DNA of 64,000 bases from Vibrio rumoiensis 1S-45 (GTDB lineage Bacteria > Pseudomonadota > Gammaproteobacteria > Enterobacterales > Vibrionaceae). Position 1 is the first letter of the stretch, and every line of letters begins with the position of its first letter. Made by a program: the position numbers and the translations under genes. Below, piece after piece: positions 9,444 through 22,732 of the stretch. The notes below the pieces were generated by a model. The model made no database searches. It saw nothing but the letters and a program-made list of their open reading frames with translations, and had not been told where the DNA came from. Where the stretch lies: contig NZ_AJYK02000043.1 in the NCBI RefSeq assembly GCF_000286955.2, forward strand, positions 1-64,000. The letters run 5' to 3'.

Positions 9444-10760
9444 ATGGATTTACAATTTGACCGGGAACATATCTGGCACCCATACACATCGACACTCAGC
9501 CCATTACCTTGTTTTCCAGTAAAAAGCGCCGAAGGTGTGCGCATTCATCTTGAAACAGGAGAAGTCTTAATTGATGGGATGTCATCATGGTGGTCTGCGA
9601 TTCATGGTTACCGTCACCCTGCGTTAGATCAGGCTGCCCATTCACAAATTGACGCAATGTCACACGTTATGTTTGGTGGCTTAACACATGATCCCGCCAT
9701 CTCATTGTGCAAAAATATTTTGTCACTCGCACCGAAGAATATGAATCATGTTTTCTTAGCCGATTCGGGATCTGTTGCCGTTGAGGTCAGTTTGAAAATG
9801 GCGCTTCAATACTGGTACGCAAAACACAGTCAAGATACTTCACAATCGATACGCTCTAAGTTTCTCACTTTAGAACATGGGTATCATGGCGATACTTTTG
9901 CTGCAATGTCCGTCACCGACCCTAATAATTCGATGCATAAAATGTACAAAGGTTTTTTACCTGAGCATATTTTTGCCAAATCTCCTGAGTGCTATCAAAT
10001 TCAAAACGGCCATTGGCCAGAATTTAATCCTGACGATATTCTCGACTTTGAAACCAAAATCACTGAGCACCAACATGAAATTGCTGCGGTTATTTTAGAG
10101 CCCATAGTACAAGGCGCGGGTGGTATGCGCCTCTATCACCCAGAGTTTCTTGTTCGCGTGAGGCAATTATGTGATCAATTTGGAGTGCTGTTGATTCTTG
10201 ATGAAATTGCGACTGGATTTGGGCGAACCGGAAAATTGTTCGCGTGTGAACATGCCAATATTCAACCCGATATATTATGCGTAGGAAAGGCGCTGACCAG
10301 CGGCTATATGAGCCTTGCAGCAACCGTCACAACAAAAGCTGTCGCTAACATGGTATGCAGCAGTGAAGCGGGTTGTTTTATGCATGGGCCAACCTTCATG
10401 GCTAACCCATTAGCTTGTGCCATCGCAACGGCGAGTTTAAATTTAATCAAACAAAATCATTGGCAGCAACAAGTGGCATCAATCGAAGCCACATTCGAAC
10501 AAAAACTTCCAATGTTACGCAAGTATCCCTTGGTAAAGGATGTACGCTGGCTAGGGGGAATTGGCGTTATCGAAACTCATGTTCCTGTTAATATGGAAGT
10601 CATTCAACAGCACTTTGTTGACCAAGGTGTTTGGATTCGACCTTTTGGCCGATTGATTTATTTGATGCCGCCCTATATTTCGAATCAATGCGATATCATT
10701 CAATTGATATCTGCGGTTGAATCAGCACTCAACTCACCAATGTGTTTTATCGCCAACTAA
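9444..10760 (+). CDS. bioA: Adenosylmethionine-8-amino-7-oxononanoate aminotransferase BioA
   Basis: Class III PLP aminotransferase making 7,8-diaminopelargonate, with SAM as the amino donor. The 438 residues include the N-terminal substrate motif HIWHPYTS (9-16), DGMSSWWSAIHGY near 45, EPIVQGAGGMR near 215, DEIATGFGRTG near 250 and the PLP lysine in CVGKALTSGY near 280. Divergent from bioBFCD over a shared operator. The ribosome binding site (GAGC) is weak. No strong terminator follows, only a bulged hairpin at 10839-10866. Confidence 0.95.
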   Translation: MDLQFDREHIWHPYTSTLSPLPCFPVKSAEGVRIHLETGEVLIDGMSSWWSAIHGYRHPALDQAAHSQIDAMSHVMFGGLTHDPAISLCKNILSLAPKNMNHVFLADSGSVAVEVSLKMALQYWYAKHSQDTSQSIRSKFLTLEHGYHGDTFAAMSVTDPNNSMHKMYKGFLPEHIFAKSPECYQIQNGHWPEFNPDDILDFETKITEHQHEIAAVILEPIVQGAGGMRLYHPEFLVRVRQLCDQFGVLLILDEIATGFGRTGKLFACEHANIQPDILCVGKALTSGYMSLAATVTTKAVANMVCSSEAGCFMHGPTFMANPLACAIATASLNLIKQNHWQQQVASIEATFEQKLPMLRKYPLVKDVRWLGGIGVIETHVPVNMEVIQQHFVDQGVWIRPFGRLIYLMPPYISNQCDIIQLISAVESALNSPMCFIAN

Positions 10761-10838
10761 GGTCAAGCTGTAAATTTAAGTAAGAATAGTAAGGCGCACC
10801 TAGGTAATACCATTGTTATGGGCTCGTCTGAAAAATAT

Positions 10839-10866
10839 TCAATTTGCAAGATGCAAGTAAAATTGA
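10839..10866. repeat. Bulged inverted repeat after bioA
   Basis: TCAATTTGC at the left and GCAAGTAAAATTGA at the right can pair with a small bulge around a 5-nt loop. No T run follows, so it is not a typical terminator. Its right edge overlaps TTGACG (10863-10868), a possible -35 for the next gene. Confidence 0.3.
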
Positions 10867-10947
10867 CGACTTTGCCTGCACGGTCTTATTAACTTTGTGC
10901 TAGAATTCTAACGATATTCTACTCGATGAATTTAAAGGTTTTTCAAT

Positions 10948-11541
10948 ATGTTTAAATGGTTAATTGTTGCTTTGCTCTCTTGTTCATTTTCTGCTTTAGC
11001 AGCTGATGCCGTACAACCAGTAAGCAAAGTTACACCTCAAGAAATTGATGTTTCCACTCACACTAAAAGCGGAGACCTTGTTTTAGGTGAGAAAGAATGG
11101 ATTTACGTCAATGATTTAGATCGTAATATTCTTGCCCGTATTGATACCGGGGCAACCACATCGTCGATCAGTGCGATCAACATCCACACGTACAAGAAAG
11201 ATGGAAAGAATTTTGTGGATTTCAATTTAGCGCATAAAAATTGGAAATCAGATACCATCACTTTACCGGTAAAACGCTGGGTTGAAGTAAAACAGGCATC
11301 TACAGATAAGCCTTCAGAATCAAGACCTGTTGTTGAGCTAGGCGTACAAGTTGGCAGTTACAAATCAAATACTGAATTTACTTTAGTAGACCGCTCGCAA
11401 TTAGAATACCCTGTACTTATTGGTCGTACTTTTATTGATAATGTTGCCGTCGTTGATGTTTCCCACAAATATGTTCAACCACGTGTGAAAGTAAAAAAAG
11501 CATCTGACGATACAGCAAGTTCTAACGACAGCGATAAATAG
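10948..11541 (+). CDS. Exported retropepsin-like protein (putative ATP-dependent zinc protease family, RimK-associated)
   Basis: A 197-residue protein with a cleavable signal peptide (hydrophobic 4-18, likely cleavage after the alanines near 19). The core domain at 45-175 matches the family named putative ATP-dependent zinc protease (PF05618), which carries an aspartic-protease-like motif: DTGATTSS at 66-73 and later YPVLIGRTFIDNVAVVDVS. The family is often linked to RimK-type glutamate ligases; none is nearby here. The name is historical: no ATPase or zinc motif is visible, and the fold predicts an aspartic peptidase or peptide-binding role in the periplasm. The C-terminal 25 residues are Lys/Ser/Asp-rich. 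It stands alone, closed by a terminator. Confidence 0.7.
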   Translation: MFKWLIVALLSCSFSALAADAVQPVSKVTPQEIDVSTHTKSGDLVLGEKEWIYVNDLDRNILARIDTGATTSSISAINIHTYKKDGKNFVDFNLAHKNWKSDTITLPVKRWVEVKQASTDKPSESRPVVELGVQVGSYKSNTEFTLVDRSQLEYPVLIGRTFIDNVAVVDVSHKYVQPRVKVKKASDDTASSNDSDK

Positions 11542-11590
11542 ACAAGTAAACTAAGCTCTAAGTTTAAAACTTAAGCCTATAGAAAAACAA

Positions 11591-11627
11591 AAATACCCCA
11601 TTCAAACTAATGAATGGGGTATTTTTT
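11591..11627. terminator. Bidirectional terminator between the exported protease-like gene and serS
   Basis: Stem ATACCCCATTC / GAATGGGGTAT with an 8-nt loop, A-rich before and six T after. It serves both convergent genes. Confidence 0.9.
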
Positions 11628-11652
11628 ATAATGTCACTTGTTGCAAAAAGTG

Positions 11653-13002
<1,350 letters not shown>

Positions 13003-13055
13003 TTACCACTTTAAAAGGAATTTGTTTATATAGCTAAAACGATACCCAAAAAGCA

Positions 13056-14405
13056 CTACTTTTGATAGCGCTTTTGTGTGCTTTTTACATCTAATTCAGC
13101 CAAATATTTTAGCTTTTCGTTGATTTTACCCTCTAAGCCACGATTGCTTGGCTGATAATAGCGGGTTTGCGCCATTTCAGGGGGGAAATAATTCTCTCCC
13201 GCAGCATAAGCACCTGGTTCATCATGGGCATATCGATATTCTGCGCCATAACCCAGATCTTTCATCAACCCAGTTGGGGCATTACGTAAATGCAGAGGGA
13301 CATCATATTCTGGCTGATTATGAGCATCTGCCAAGGCTTGCTTCCAAGCGGTATACACAGCATTACTTTTAGGTGCACAAGCAAGATAGACGACCGCTTG
13401 AGCAATGGCTCTTTCTCCTTCTGCAGGGCCAATTCGGGTAAAACAATCCCATGCCGAAACGGCCACTTGCATCGCTCTTGGATCAGCATTGCCAATATCT
13501 TCTGAAGCAATAGCGAGTAAGCGGCGAACAATATAAAGTGGATCACAACCGGCGGCGATCATTCGCGCAGACCAATACAAGGCTGCGTCCGGATCAGAGC
13601 CTCGAATCGATTTGTGCACTGCAGAGATTAAGTCGTACCACATATCACCTTTGTTATCGAAACGGGCGACTTTCTCACCAGCCACTTCCGCTAACAAAGC
13701 CAACGTAATTACCTTACGACCATTAGTGTTCTCTTCAGCTAAATCATAAAGTAGTTCAAGGTAATTGAGTGACATACGCGCATCGCCATTCACTAAATCA
13801 ACTAGACGCTCTAACACATTCTCTTCGAAGTCAGCTGGCGTTTTACCTAAGCCACGTTCCGAATCATGAATCGCCTGTTCAAGCACATCCATAATATCTC
13901 GATGTTCAAGTGAGGTTAGCTTGTAAACACGAGCACGAGATAACAATGCGTTATTCAATTCAAAGGAAGGGTTTTCAGTGGTAGCGCCAATAAAAGTAAC
14001 CGTCCCATCTTCTATATGAGGCAAGAAAGCATCTTGTTGGCTCTTATTAAAGCGATGGACTTCATCAACAAATAGAATTGTTTTTCTACCGGAACGTTTA
14101 TGTTCTCTGGCTTTATCGATAGCCAGACGAATGTCTTTAACGCCAGATGTGACTGCAGAAATTCGTTCAACTTCTGCATTGGCATAATTTGCCGCAACTT
14201 CTGCTAACGTTGTTTTTCCTGTTCCCGGTGGTCCCCATAGGATCATCGAATGCAGATGGCCGGCTTCTAATGCACGACGCAGCGGTTTATTTGGGCCAAG
14301 AATGTGTTGCTGCCCACAATAGTGCTCAATAGACACTGGCCGCATCCGAGCGGCCAGTGGTCTAAAATCTTCATCTGACGAAAAGTCTAAGCTGAAATTG
14401 CTCAT
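13056..14405 (-). CDS. rarA: Replication-associated recombination protein RarA (MgsA)
   Basis: AAA+ ATPase related to clamp loaders that acts at stalled replication forks. The 449 residues have Walker A GPPGTGKT at 58-65, Walker [11 protein letters not shown] near 112-121, sensor 1 [10 protein letters not shown] near 141 and the MgsA C-terminal tetramerisation domain ([15 protein letters not shown] near 255). It starts 15 bp after lolA on the same strand and is probably co-transcribed with it. Confidence 0.95.
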   Translation of the reverse strand: MSNFSLDFSSDEDFRPLAARMRPVSIEHYCGQQHILGPNKPLRRALEAGHLHSMILWGPPGTGKTTLAEVAANYANAEVERISAVTSGVKDIRLAIDKAREHKRSGRKTILFVDEVHRFNKSQQDAFLPHIEDGTVTFIGATTENPSFELNNALLSRARVYKLTSLEHRDIMDVLEQAIHDSERGLGKTPADFEENVLERLVDLVNGDARMSLNYLELLYDLAEENTNGRKVITLALLAEVAGEKVARFDNKGDMWYDLISAVHKSIRGSDPDAALYWSARMIAAGCDPLYIVRRLLAIASEDIGNADPRAMQVAVSAWDCFTRIGPAEGERAIAQAVVYLACAPKSNAVYTAWKQALADAHNQPEYDVPLHLRNAPTGLMKDLGYGAEYRYAHDEPGAYAAGENYFPPEMAQTRYYQPSNRGLEGKINEKLKYLAELDVKSTQKRYQK

Positions 14406-14420
14406 CTTTATCTCACCTGA

Positions 14421-15020
14421 TTATTGGCGTTGATCATCCACCTCAACACCTTTTGGCACTTTAAAGGTAAATAATGATGCATCAGGCTTTTGCATTTTAA
14501 AGTTCGTAAAGGCAAAACGACTTTGTTGACCATCTTGCTCAATCACATTAAATGCTTGAACAACACCTTTGTCATTAATTTTGATTTGGAAAGTACCAAT
14601 TGTTGTATCGGTTGCCGTAGGCTTCAGAGTAAACGTATCATCTGATTGAGTAACATTATAGTTTGCCCAATCGCTCGCACGGTTACGTGTTAGCAATACA
14701 AAGGGAGTTTGCGCCGTCGCTTGCTCTTGGTTAAGAATGGTCACTTGCTCCACAAATGGGCTGTAATACCAAACACTTTTTCCATCAGAAACGAGTAAGG
14801 TTTCATCTGGTGCTGACGTTTTCCAGCGAAATAAACTTGGTCGAGAAATTTGTGCTGAACCTTTACCATCAAGCAATACTTCACCTTCAGGGCTAGTCAC
14901 CTTTTGTGTAAAATCCGCACTAAAGCCTTCATTATGATTTAAACGAGTATTCAATTCTTCTTTCGGCCCAGCGAAAACACTCGCACTGGCAAAGAGCAAA
15001 ACAAGTAAGCATTTCTTCAT
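14421..15020 (-). CDS. lolA: Periplasmic lipoprotein carrier LolA
   Basis: Carries outer-membrane lipoproteins from the LolCDE complex across the periplasm to LolB. The 199-residue precursor has a clear signal peptide (residues 1-17, ending SVFAG). The mature part shows the family features FSADFTQKV near 34, [18 protein letters not shown] near 68 and [11 protein letters not shown] near 89. Downstream of ftsK by 26 bp and upstream of rarA by 15 bp, the same operon as in E. coli. Confidence 0.95.
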   Translation of the reverse strand: MKKCLLVLLFASASVFAGPKEELNTRLNHNEGFSADFTQKVTSPEGEVLLDGKGSAQISRPSLFRWKTSAPDETLLVSDGKSVWYYSPFVEQVTILNQEQATAQTPFVLLTRNRASDWANYNVTQSDDTFTLKPTATDTTIGTFQIKINDKGVVQAFNVIEQDGQQSRFAFTNFKMQKPDASLFTFKVPKGVEVDDQRQ

Positions 15021-15046
15021 TTTATTCCTCTACTCTTATAGTCAAA

Positions 15047-18000
15047 CTAATCAAACTGTTTTATTGGCGGTGGTGCAATGACTTCTCGGTTACCATTATG
15101 ACCTGGTGAGCTGACTACGCCTTGTGCCTCAAGTTGCTCCACAATGCGAGCCGCTCGGTTATAGCCTATTTTAAAGCGACGCTGAACACCTGATACGGAG
15201 CCACGGCGTGATTCTGTCACAAATTCTACCACTTGATCGTAAAGAGGATCGGCATCTTCCTCTCCTTCTAATTGTTCACCCGGTAATAAACTTTCTGCTG
15301 TTGGCTCACCATGAACGATTTCATCAATATAAACAGGCTTGCCACGCGCTTTCCAATCGTTAACAACCGCATGTACATCATCATCAGAAGCAAATGCACC
15401 GTGAACACGAACCGTATGGTTAGAACCCGGTGGTAAGTACAACATGTCACCCATACCCAATAGAGACTCAGCGCCACCTTGATCAAGAATGGTACGTGAA
15501 TCCGTTTTGGTTGATACGGTAAAGGCTACACGAGTCGGGATATTGGCTTTAATCAAACCCGTAATCACATCAACCGATGGACGTTGAGTCGCTAATACCA
15601 AGTGAATACCTGCTGCACGCGCTTTTTGCGCCAAACGAGCAATCAACTCTTCAACTTTCTTACCGACGACCATGATCAAATCAGCAAATTCATCCACAAT
15701 CACAACGATTGAAGGCAGTTTTTCTAGCAGTGGCGGCATTTCATCCATGCTATCGCCAGGTTGCCATAATGGGTCATGAATGGGGTGACCAGCTTCAGCC
15801 GCCATTTTCAATTTTTCGTTGTAGCCTTTCAGGTTACGAACCCCAACGGCTGACAATAATTTATAACGACGCTCCATTTCACCAACACACCAACGCAATG
15901 CATTAGAGGCATCTTTCATATCGGTCACAACTTCTGAAAGCAAATGTGGTATGCCTTCATAAATCGAAAGCTCCAACATTTTTGGATCGATCATAATAAA
16001 GCGCACATCTTCTGGTGTCGCTTTATACAAGATACTTAAGATCATCACGTTCACGCCAACCGATTTACCAGAGCCGGTTGTACCTGCCACTAACACGTGA
16101 GGCATTTTAGCCAAATCGGCCACAACCGCTTCACCGGCAATATCTTGACCTAAAACCACAGCCGTTGGTGATTTATTATTTTGGAATTGTTCAGAGCTGA
16201 TCACATCAGATAAATACACGGTTTCTCGGCTCATGTTTGGCAATTCAAGTCCAACATAAGGTTTACCTGGGATCACTTCGACTACACGAACGGCCATCGC
16301 AGATAATGAACGAGCTAAATCCATTGAAAGACCAGAAATACGGCTCACTTTCACGCCCGGTGCAAGATCAAGTTCAAATCGTGTGATAACAGGGCCAGGG
16401 AAAATGTCCACAACGCGTGCTTCAATTTTGTAATCCGCTAATTTTGATTCAACAAGTCGAGCAATCTGCTCTAATGCATCACGGTCAATGTGGCTTTCAC
16501 GTTTTTCTGGATGATACAGTAATTCTAACGTTGGCATTGGCGCAGTCGGTACCGGCAAATTAGCATCGTTTTGAATTAAAAATGGGTTTTGTGAAGCCAT
16601 CGCATTCGCTTGTGCGGTTGAAACCAAATTCTGAAAAGCTGCAGCGTCAGGATCCGCTGGCGCTTGAATTTCAGTCATCGTTTCATTATGAACGTTTACA
16701 GCTTCATTAATCGCAGGCGAAGCCTGAGGAATAGAATTAGCTTGTAACGTTTGTTCTGAACCGGAATGTTGAACCGAATGCGAGTTTTCACTAGGAGGAT
16801 TAACACTCGGAACGTCTGCCTTCATCACTTCTGGAATATGAGCTTCTGACTTCTCGAAATTTCCTTGCACAGCATTTTCAGAATCTTGATTTACAGCGGA
16901 AGTTTGTGCAGTAGACACGGTGGCATTCGAGGATGCTTGTACCCATGGCGCTTCAATATCAGAAGTTGGTGCTGTTTCTGTCTCTTCAACTGAAACATCA
17001 TCCAAATTACCGACGGATGGCGATTTCTGTTCTTCTTCATCAATATGAATATTTTCGAATGATGATGCTTGAGTAGGCGCAGCAGTTTGAGTTTTTATTT
17101 CATGGTTTGCATGATTGGTACTATGCGTGGGTGTTGTGTCAACCTTAGCTTTTGTTGTGATTGGTGAAACTGAACTCGCCTCTTGCACAACAAAGTCACC
17201 TTCCGACTCTGCTTGCTGATCTAGCTCAGCAATTGTCGCATTTGGATTCTGGTACCTATCTTTAGTCGCATTAAATTCAGGGTTTGAAGAGACGTGGCGA
17301 TCCACAGTATTGAGAACAGGTTCATTACGATGAATATGAGACGCTGAAGGCGCAGAAAATAATGGATCATCGATCTCATCACTTGCAATCGAGATCGATT
17401 CTGCTTCAACCTCTCTCTTCGATTCTTTACGCGGAAAATGAATATTGAAACGTGGCGCTTTTCTTTCGCTGCTGCCACCCTCACTCACTTGGTTTTCATT
17501 TACCTTAACGTTTTGTTTTGTTTCTGTAATATCGAGTTCCACATCATCAAAAGCCCTACTCTTCGCGTGAGGCTGTAAAGAAAGCTCTTGGTGATCAATC
17601 CCTTGAATATCAAGGTTATTCAATTCTGTATGATTATACTGCGTTGCAGACAGGGTAACATTGTCCGATTGCCTTGTACGGTTGAATAAACGTTGAATCA
17701 CACGCAATGCCGCTTGACCAATATTCTCAACAATCGTTAACCATGAAATACCAGTAAGTAGAGTGAAACCCGCCCCCCAAAGGAACATGAAGACTAAAGT
17801 TGACCCTAAAATATTTAGAGCAGGAGTCGCAACCGATGTAAGCACATCCCCTACCACGCCACCAGATGAAAAGTACCAAATATCATCAAAGTTAATATCG
17901 GCTAAACCACAGCTTGTTAATAACATGATGACCAGGCCTAGAAGACGAGTTCCCCATAAAAGAAGATCGATCGTTTCACCTTCATCTCTCGAACGAAAAA

Positions 18001-18334
18001 ACGCCCAGCTTGCGCCAAGAATAATAAAAGGTAATGGGTAAGCAAAAACACCAAATGAGAAGAATAATGTATCGGCAAGCCAAGATCCTAGATAGCCACC
18101 AGCATTATGCACAGTGCCACTCCAAGAGGTTTGAGACCAAGAAGGATCAGCAGGGTTAAATGAAAATAAAGCGACCATCATCAAAATCGCAACGAGCAAG
18201 CCTAGAATGAGCCCACATTCTTTCAGGCGTTGTGAGCCATTAAGACGTGGCCTTAATTTCGATTCTTTTGCTTTAATGATGGTAATAGTTTTCGCTTTAC
18301 TTTGTTTAAAAATGCTTTTGCTGGACGTAAACAA
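15047..18334 (-). CDS. ftsK: DNA translocase FtsK
   Basis: Septal DNA pump that aligns chromosome ends and activates XerCD recombination at dif. The 1095 residues comprise a membrane domain of four to five segments (about 35-215), a long low-complexity Gln/Ser/Thr/Glu-rich linker (about 220-590), the RecA-like motor with Walker A TTGSGKS near 750 and Walker [12 protein letters not shown] near 865, and a C-terminal gamma winged helix (last 65 residues, [22 protein letters not shown]) that reads KOPS. E. coli FtsK has 1329 residues; the difference is in the linker. It follows lrp after about 260 bp and leads into lolA. Confidence 0.96.
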   Translation of the reverse strand: MFTSSKSIFKQSKAKTITIIKAKESKLRPRLNGSQRLKECGLILGLLVAILMMVALFSFNPADPSWSQTSWSGTVHNAGGYLGSWLADTLFFSFGVFAYPLPFIILGASWAFFRSRDEGETIDLLLWGTRLLGLVIMLLTSCGLADINFDDIWYFSSGGVVGDVLTSVATPALNILGSTLVFMFLWGAGFTLLTGISWLTIVENIGQAALRVIQRLFNRTRQSDNVTLSATQYNHTELNNLDIQGIDHQELSLQPHAKSRAFDDVELDITETKQNVKVNENQVSEGGSSERKAPRFNIHFPRKESKREVEAESISIASDEIDDPLFSAPSASHIHRNEPVLNTVDRHVSSNPEFNATKDRYQNPNATIAELDQQAESEGDFVVQEASSVSPITTKAKVDTTPTHSTNHANHEIKTQTAAPTQASSFENIHIDEEEQKSPSVGNLDDVSVEETETAPTSDIEAPWVQASSNATVSTAQTSAVNQDSENAVQGNFEKSEAHIPEVMKADVPSVNPPSENSHSVQHSGSEQTLQANSIPQASPAINEAVNVHNETMTEIQAPADPDAAAFQNLVSTAQANAMASQNPFLIQNDANLPVPTAPMPTLELLYHPEKRESHIDRDALEQIARLVESKLADYKIEARVVDIFPGPVITRFELDLAPGVKVSRISGLSMDLARSLSAMAVRVVEVIPGKPYVGLELPNMSRETVYLSDVISSEQFQNNKSPTAVVLGQDIAGEAVVADLAKMPHVLVAGTTGSGKSVGVNVMILSILYKATPEDVRFIMIDPKMLELSIYEGIPHLLSEVVTDMKDASNALRWCVGEMERRYKLLSAVGVRNLKGYNEKLKMAAEAGHPIHDPLWQPGDSMDEMPPLLEKLPSIVVIVDEFADLIMVVGKKVEELIARLAQKARAAGIHLVLATQRPSVDVITGLIKANIPTRVAFTVSTKTDSRTILDQGGAESLLGMGDMLYLPPGSNHTVRVHGAFASDDDVHAVVNDWKARGKPVYIDEIVHGEPTAESLLPGEQLEGEEDADPLYDQVVEFVTESRRGSVSGVQRRFKIGYNRAARIVEQLEAQGVVSSPGHNGNREVIAPPPIKQFD

Positions 18335-18469
18335 AATTTTCCCCTATTCCGAGCGGTTAAAGAAAGTCATTTCCTATATTGTTGCCGACAAAACCACTCG
18401 ATTAACTGTTTAATCTTAGCAAGTTGACAACAAAAATCGAAAATTTGGCTCGGTGGTCCTAAAATACGA

Positions 18470-18489
18470 CGAGCGGCCTAAGCCGCTCG
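18470..18489 (-). terminator. GC-rich hairpin downstream of lrp
   Basis: Perfect 8-bp stem CGAGCGGC / GCCGCTCG with a 4-nt loop. On the minus strand it is followed by TCGTATTTTAGG, a short T run offset by three bases. It probably terminates or attenuates lrp before ftsK. Confidence 0.45.
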
Positions 18490-18597
18490 GTAGACAACAC
18501 TCGATAACAATAACCGAAACAGGTAAAAAAACCTATACCCAAACGGTGTCAAGAAGCAGATTTGAACGCATCTTGACATCCTATGGACAGTTTTTGC

Positions 18598-19092
18598 TTA
18601 TCGAGTTTGAATCACTAGTTGATTTGACTGTTTAACTTCTTCCATTACAACGTAAGTACGCGTGTCATTAACACCCGGAAGACGTAATAATGTGTCTCCT
18701 AATAGTTTACGGTAAGCACCCATATCAGACACACGAGTTTTAAGTAAGTAATCGAAGTCACCGGACACTAAATGACATTCTTGAATATCATCTAATTTTT
18801 GTACCGCCGAATTAAATTGCTCAAAAACATCCGGTGCACCACGGTTCAGTGTGATCTCCACAAAAACCAAAAGTGAGGCATCCAAATATTGAGGATTCAA
18901 TAGTGCGGTATAACCTGTAATATAGCCTTGACGCTCAAGACGACGTACACGTTCTAAACATGGAGTTGGTGATAAACCAACACGCTTTGATAGCTCCACA
19001 TTTGAAATACGACCATCTTTTTGTAATTCATTAAGAATGTTACGGTCAATCCTGTCTAAATCCTTTGACGGTTTTTTATAATTATCAGTCAT
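18598..19092 (-). CDS. lrp: Leucine-responsive regulatory protein Lrp
   Basis: Global regulator of amino acid metabolism and transport, DNA-binding as octamers or hexadecamers modulated by leucine. The 164 residues are nearly identical to E. coli Lrp from KDLDRIDRNILNELQKDGR to the C-terminal VVMEEVKQSN. The helix-turn-helix is at about 28-60 (ISNVELSKRVGLSPTPCLERV) and the RAM ligand domain at about 70-150. It is divergent from ald over 153 bp, so it probably controls that gene. Confidence 0.97.
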   Translation of the reverse strand: MTDNYKKPSKDLDRIDRNILNELQKDGRISNVELSKRVGLSPTPCLERVRRLERQGYITGYTALLNPQYLDASLLVFVEITLNRGAPDVFEQFNSAVQKLDDIQECHLVSGDFDYLLKTRVSDMGAYRKLLGDTLLRLPGVNDTRTYVVMEEVKQSNQLVIQTR

Positions 19093-19245
19093 TCATTTTC
19101 ACCTTATTTACTTCCCTGCAAAAATATATTCTACATTCTCTTTGTATTCAGAATCAAATATTACCAAAACACGACTACACTTTACATTCACCCAACGAAT
19201 GAACCCAAGATAGGCATAACAACCAAGTATAAAACAGGGGTTAGA

Positions 19246-20364
19246 ATGAAAATTGGCGTACCGAAAGAAATCAAAAATCACGAATATCGTGTTGGAATGA
19301 CTCCAGCCAGTGTAAGAGAACTCTATGCTTACGGACACCATGTTTACGTTGAAACGCTCGCCGGAATCGGCATCGGTTTTAATGATGATGATTACGTTGC
19401 AGCTGGCGCATCCATTCTTCCCTCTGCAGCAGACGTTTATGCTGTTGCAGATATGATTGTTAAGGTTAAGGAACCTCAATCCATTGAACGTGCAATGCTC
19501 AAGAAAGGGCAAATATTATTCACATATTTACACCTAGCACCCGATCTTCCACAAACCGAAGCACTAATCGAAAGCAAAGCCGTCTGTATAGCCTATGAGA
19601 CTGTAACAGATAATATGGGTCGTCTGCCACTATTAGCGCCAATGTCGGAGGTTGCCGGTAGAATGTCTATCCAAGCAGGTGCCCAAACGCTAGAAAAATC
19701 TCATGGTGGTAGTGGGTTACTTTTATCAGGTGTACCGGGCGTTGCCCCTGCAAATGTATTAATTCTAGGTGGTGGCGTAGTGGGTTCCAATGCCGCCAGA
19801 ATGGCCATTGGGTTACGCGCAAATGTCACTATTTTAGATAAAAACATCGACACACTTCGCAAACTTGATGAAGAATTTCAAGGCAAAGCACAGGTGGTGT
19901 ATTCCACAAAAGAAGCACTTGATCAACTTGTCACACAGGCAGATTTGGTTATTGGCGCTGTACTTATTCCAGGTGCCGCTGCACCAAAACTCATTACAAA
20001 ACAGCACCTAACCTCGATGAAAGCAGGTTCTGCTATTGTTGATGTTGCCATCGATCAAGGGGGATGTTTCGAAACATCAAAACCCACCACCCATGCGGAG
20101 CCAACTTATATTATTGATAACATCGTTCATTACTGTGTCGCGAACATGCCCGGTGCCGTCGCCAGAACCTCAACTTTCGCCTTAAATAACGCTACTTTGC
20201 CATATATTATAAAGCTCGCTAATAAAGGCTATAAACAAGCATTATTAGATGATGTCGGCTTCTTGAAAGGGCTCAATGTCATTGATGGGAAAATAACAAT
20301 AAAAGAAGTGGCTGAAGGTTTTGGGTTACAATATGTAAATCCTAAAGAAGCATTAAGTTCGTAG
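19246..20364 (+). CDS. ald: Alanine dehydrogenase
   Basis: NAD-dependent oxidative deamination of L-alanine to pyruvate and ammonia, reversible. The 372 residues begin with MKIGVPKEIKNHEYRVGMTP, typical of the family; the Rossmann motif ILGGGVVGSNAARMA is near 169-183 and the catalytic region around HLAPD is near 95. An AGGGG ribosome binding site precedes the ATG. Opposite lrp; Lrp-family control of alanine dehydrogenase by alanine or leucine is common. Its stop is 1 bp from the stop of the convergent methyltransferase gene, leaving no room for a terminator. Confidence 0.95.
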   Translation: MKIGVPKEIKNHEYRVGMTPASVRELYAYGHHVYVETLAGIGIGFNDDDYVAAGASILPSAADVYAVADMIVKVKEPQSIERAMLKKGQILFTYLHLAPDLPQTEALIESKAVCIAYETVTDNMGRLPLLAPMSEVAGRMSIQAGAQTLEKSHGGSGLLLSGVPGVAPANVLILGGGVVGSNAARMAIGLRANVTILDKNIDTLRKLDEEFQGKAQVVYSTKEALDQLVTQADLVIGAVLIPGAAAPKLITKQHLTSMKAGSAIVDVAIDQGGCFETSKPTTHAEPTYIIDNIVHYCVANMPGAVARTSTFALNNATLPYIIKLANKGYKQALLDDVGFLKGLNVIDGKITIKEVAEGFGLQYVNPKEALSS

Positions 20365-20365
20365 G

Positions 20366-21580
20366 TTAGCTTTGAGTGGGCAATACAGCTTGGATCAGAA
20401 TATTACGTGGCGTGATTTCCCGGGTACAAAAAGTGCTCACCGACACGCTATAGCCTTGTTGTTGTAAACGCAGTGCTTTATCACACACTAACCACATCTC
20501 TAGTGGTCGACGAAATACTTGTTGTATGAGGCTTATACGTTCCATTTGCATAAAACGCTGACGCCCTTTTGCTTCCCAAGAGGTTAAATCATTCATTGGG
20601 AATATTAATGCTTTTTGCTGTTGCGACCAGTGGCAAAAATGCTCAAATCCCAATCCTAATTCCGATTTTTTAATACTCGGTAATGGGGTGTACTCACAAT
20701 GCCCCATCTTTTCACGTAATAATGAATCCAATGCTAATCGATAGGTCATTTCAAGCTCACGGTGTTGTTTCACTCTCTGTCCACCGGTAACGGTTTCTTG
20801 CAAAGGAATTCTGAGCTCATTCTTACTAAGTTGTAATTTGGATTGCTGACCATGAGTTGATAAAGCTTGATAATGATCACCTTCAATTAAGTGATAGCAG
20901 CATGGAGAAAGTGTTAAAGCCGGTAAATGCTGTTGGCATACATGCTCGATTAAGTGAGCGTGTAAGTCGCCACAGGCATGCAGCGCTACCGCATGTTGTT
21001 GCTGATTAAAAACAGAAGTGCTACTTGCCGACAAAGCATCGCCTTGCACAAAAGTCATTTTAAGTTTGCGCTGATTTGCCAATACTTGTCCTGAATCACA
21101 TAAACCTTGTTGCCACTCAAAACTGGTGACTGGTAAGTGAGATTGTTGTGCAAGCACTTGACCTAGAAAGCCTTTACCAGAGCACCATTCAAGCCATTTT
21201 GTCCCTTTATTTTCCTTCAGCGCAGCTGAACCCATCGCGCAAATTTGTTGCCACTTACGACCCGGGATACCCACACTTAAAGCTTCGACACCATGAAGTG
21301 GGCTCTCACGTAAGTTCTCCAGTTCGCAAGCTTGCCACAGGGTGCTTAACTGAGGAATAAAAATGGATAATTCAGGAAGCAAACTCGCCGTATTTTGCTT
21401 AAACTCGATAATGTCATCATCGGTCAATTGAGCAAGAAACTGACACAAATCAGGTGCGATTTCTTGCCAAGGAAGAGAAGAATGAAAGCTTAATTGAAAA
21501 GGATCAATCCGCCACAAAGCTTGAGTTTGCAACAAAGATTGATCCAGAATGTTAAAACGCTCTGCCAGTGAAAACATCAT
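20366..21580 (-). CDS. SAM-dependent methyltransferase, Methyltransf_32-like, target unknown
   Basis: A 404-residue protein whose middle (about 145-260) looks like a Rossmann methyltransferase of the PF13679 type: motif I region WLEWCSGKGFLGQVLA near 150, VTSFEWQQ near 170 and the characteristic LHACGDLH near 220 followed by SPCCYH near 245. The LHACG(D) and PCC motifs resemble families that modify RNA (TRM13, GSTCD), but no substrate can be assigned. The C-terminal 120 residues carry no motif I recognise. It begins at the base after the cysB stop, so it is surely read from the cysB transcript. Confidence 0.65.
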   Translation of the reverse strand: MMFSLAERFNILDQSLLQTQALWRIDPFQLSFHSSLPWQEIAPDLCQFLAQLTDDDIIEFKQNTASLLPELSIFIPQLSTLWQACELENLRESPLHGVEALSVGIPGRKWQQICAMGSAALKENKGTKWLEWCSGKGFLGQVLAQQSHLPVTSFEWQQGLCDSGQVLANQRKLKMTFVQGDALSASSTSVFNQQQHAVALHACGDLHAHLIEHVCQQHLPALTLSPCCYHLIEGDHYQALSTHGQQSKLQLSKNELRIPLQETVTGGQRVKQHRELEMTYRLALDSLLREKMGHCEYTPLPSIKKSELGLGFEHFCHWSQQQKALIFPMNDLTSWEAKGRQRFMQMERISLIQQVFRRPLEMWLVCDKALRLQQQGYSVSVSTFCTREITPRNILIQAVLPTQS

Positions 21581-22684
<1,104 letters not shown>

Positions 22685-22732
22685 TTATAACGCTTATAGC
22701 GCCTTTTTGATAGTGGAAAATGAAGAAGCCCT

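Noticed and set aside
18349..18489. Repeated GAGCGG strings near ftsK considered as DNA uptake sequences
   Set aside because: They do not fit the Pasteurellaceae uptake motifs, and vibrios are not known to use such sequences; the second one is part of a terminator-like hairpin.
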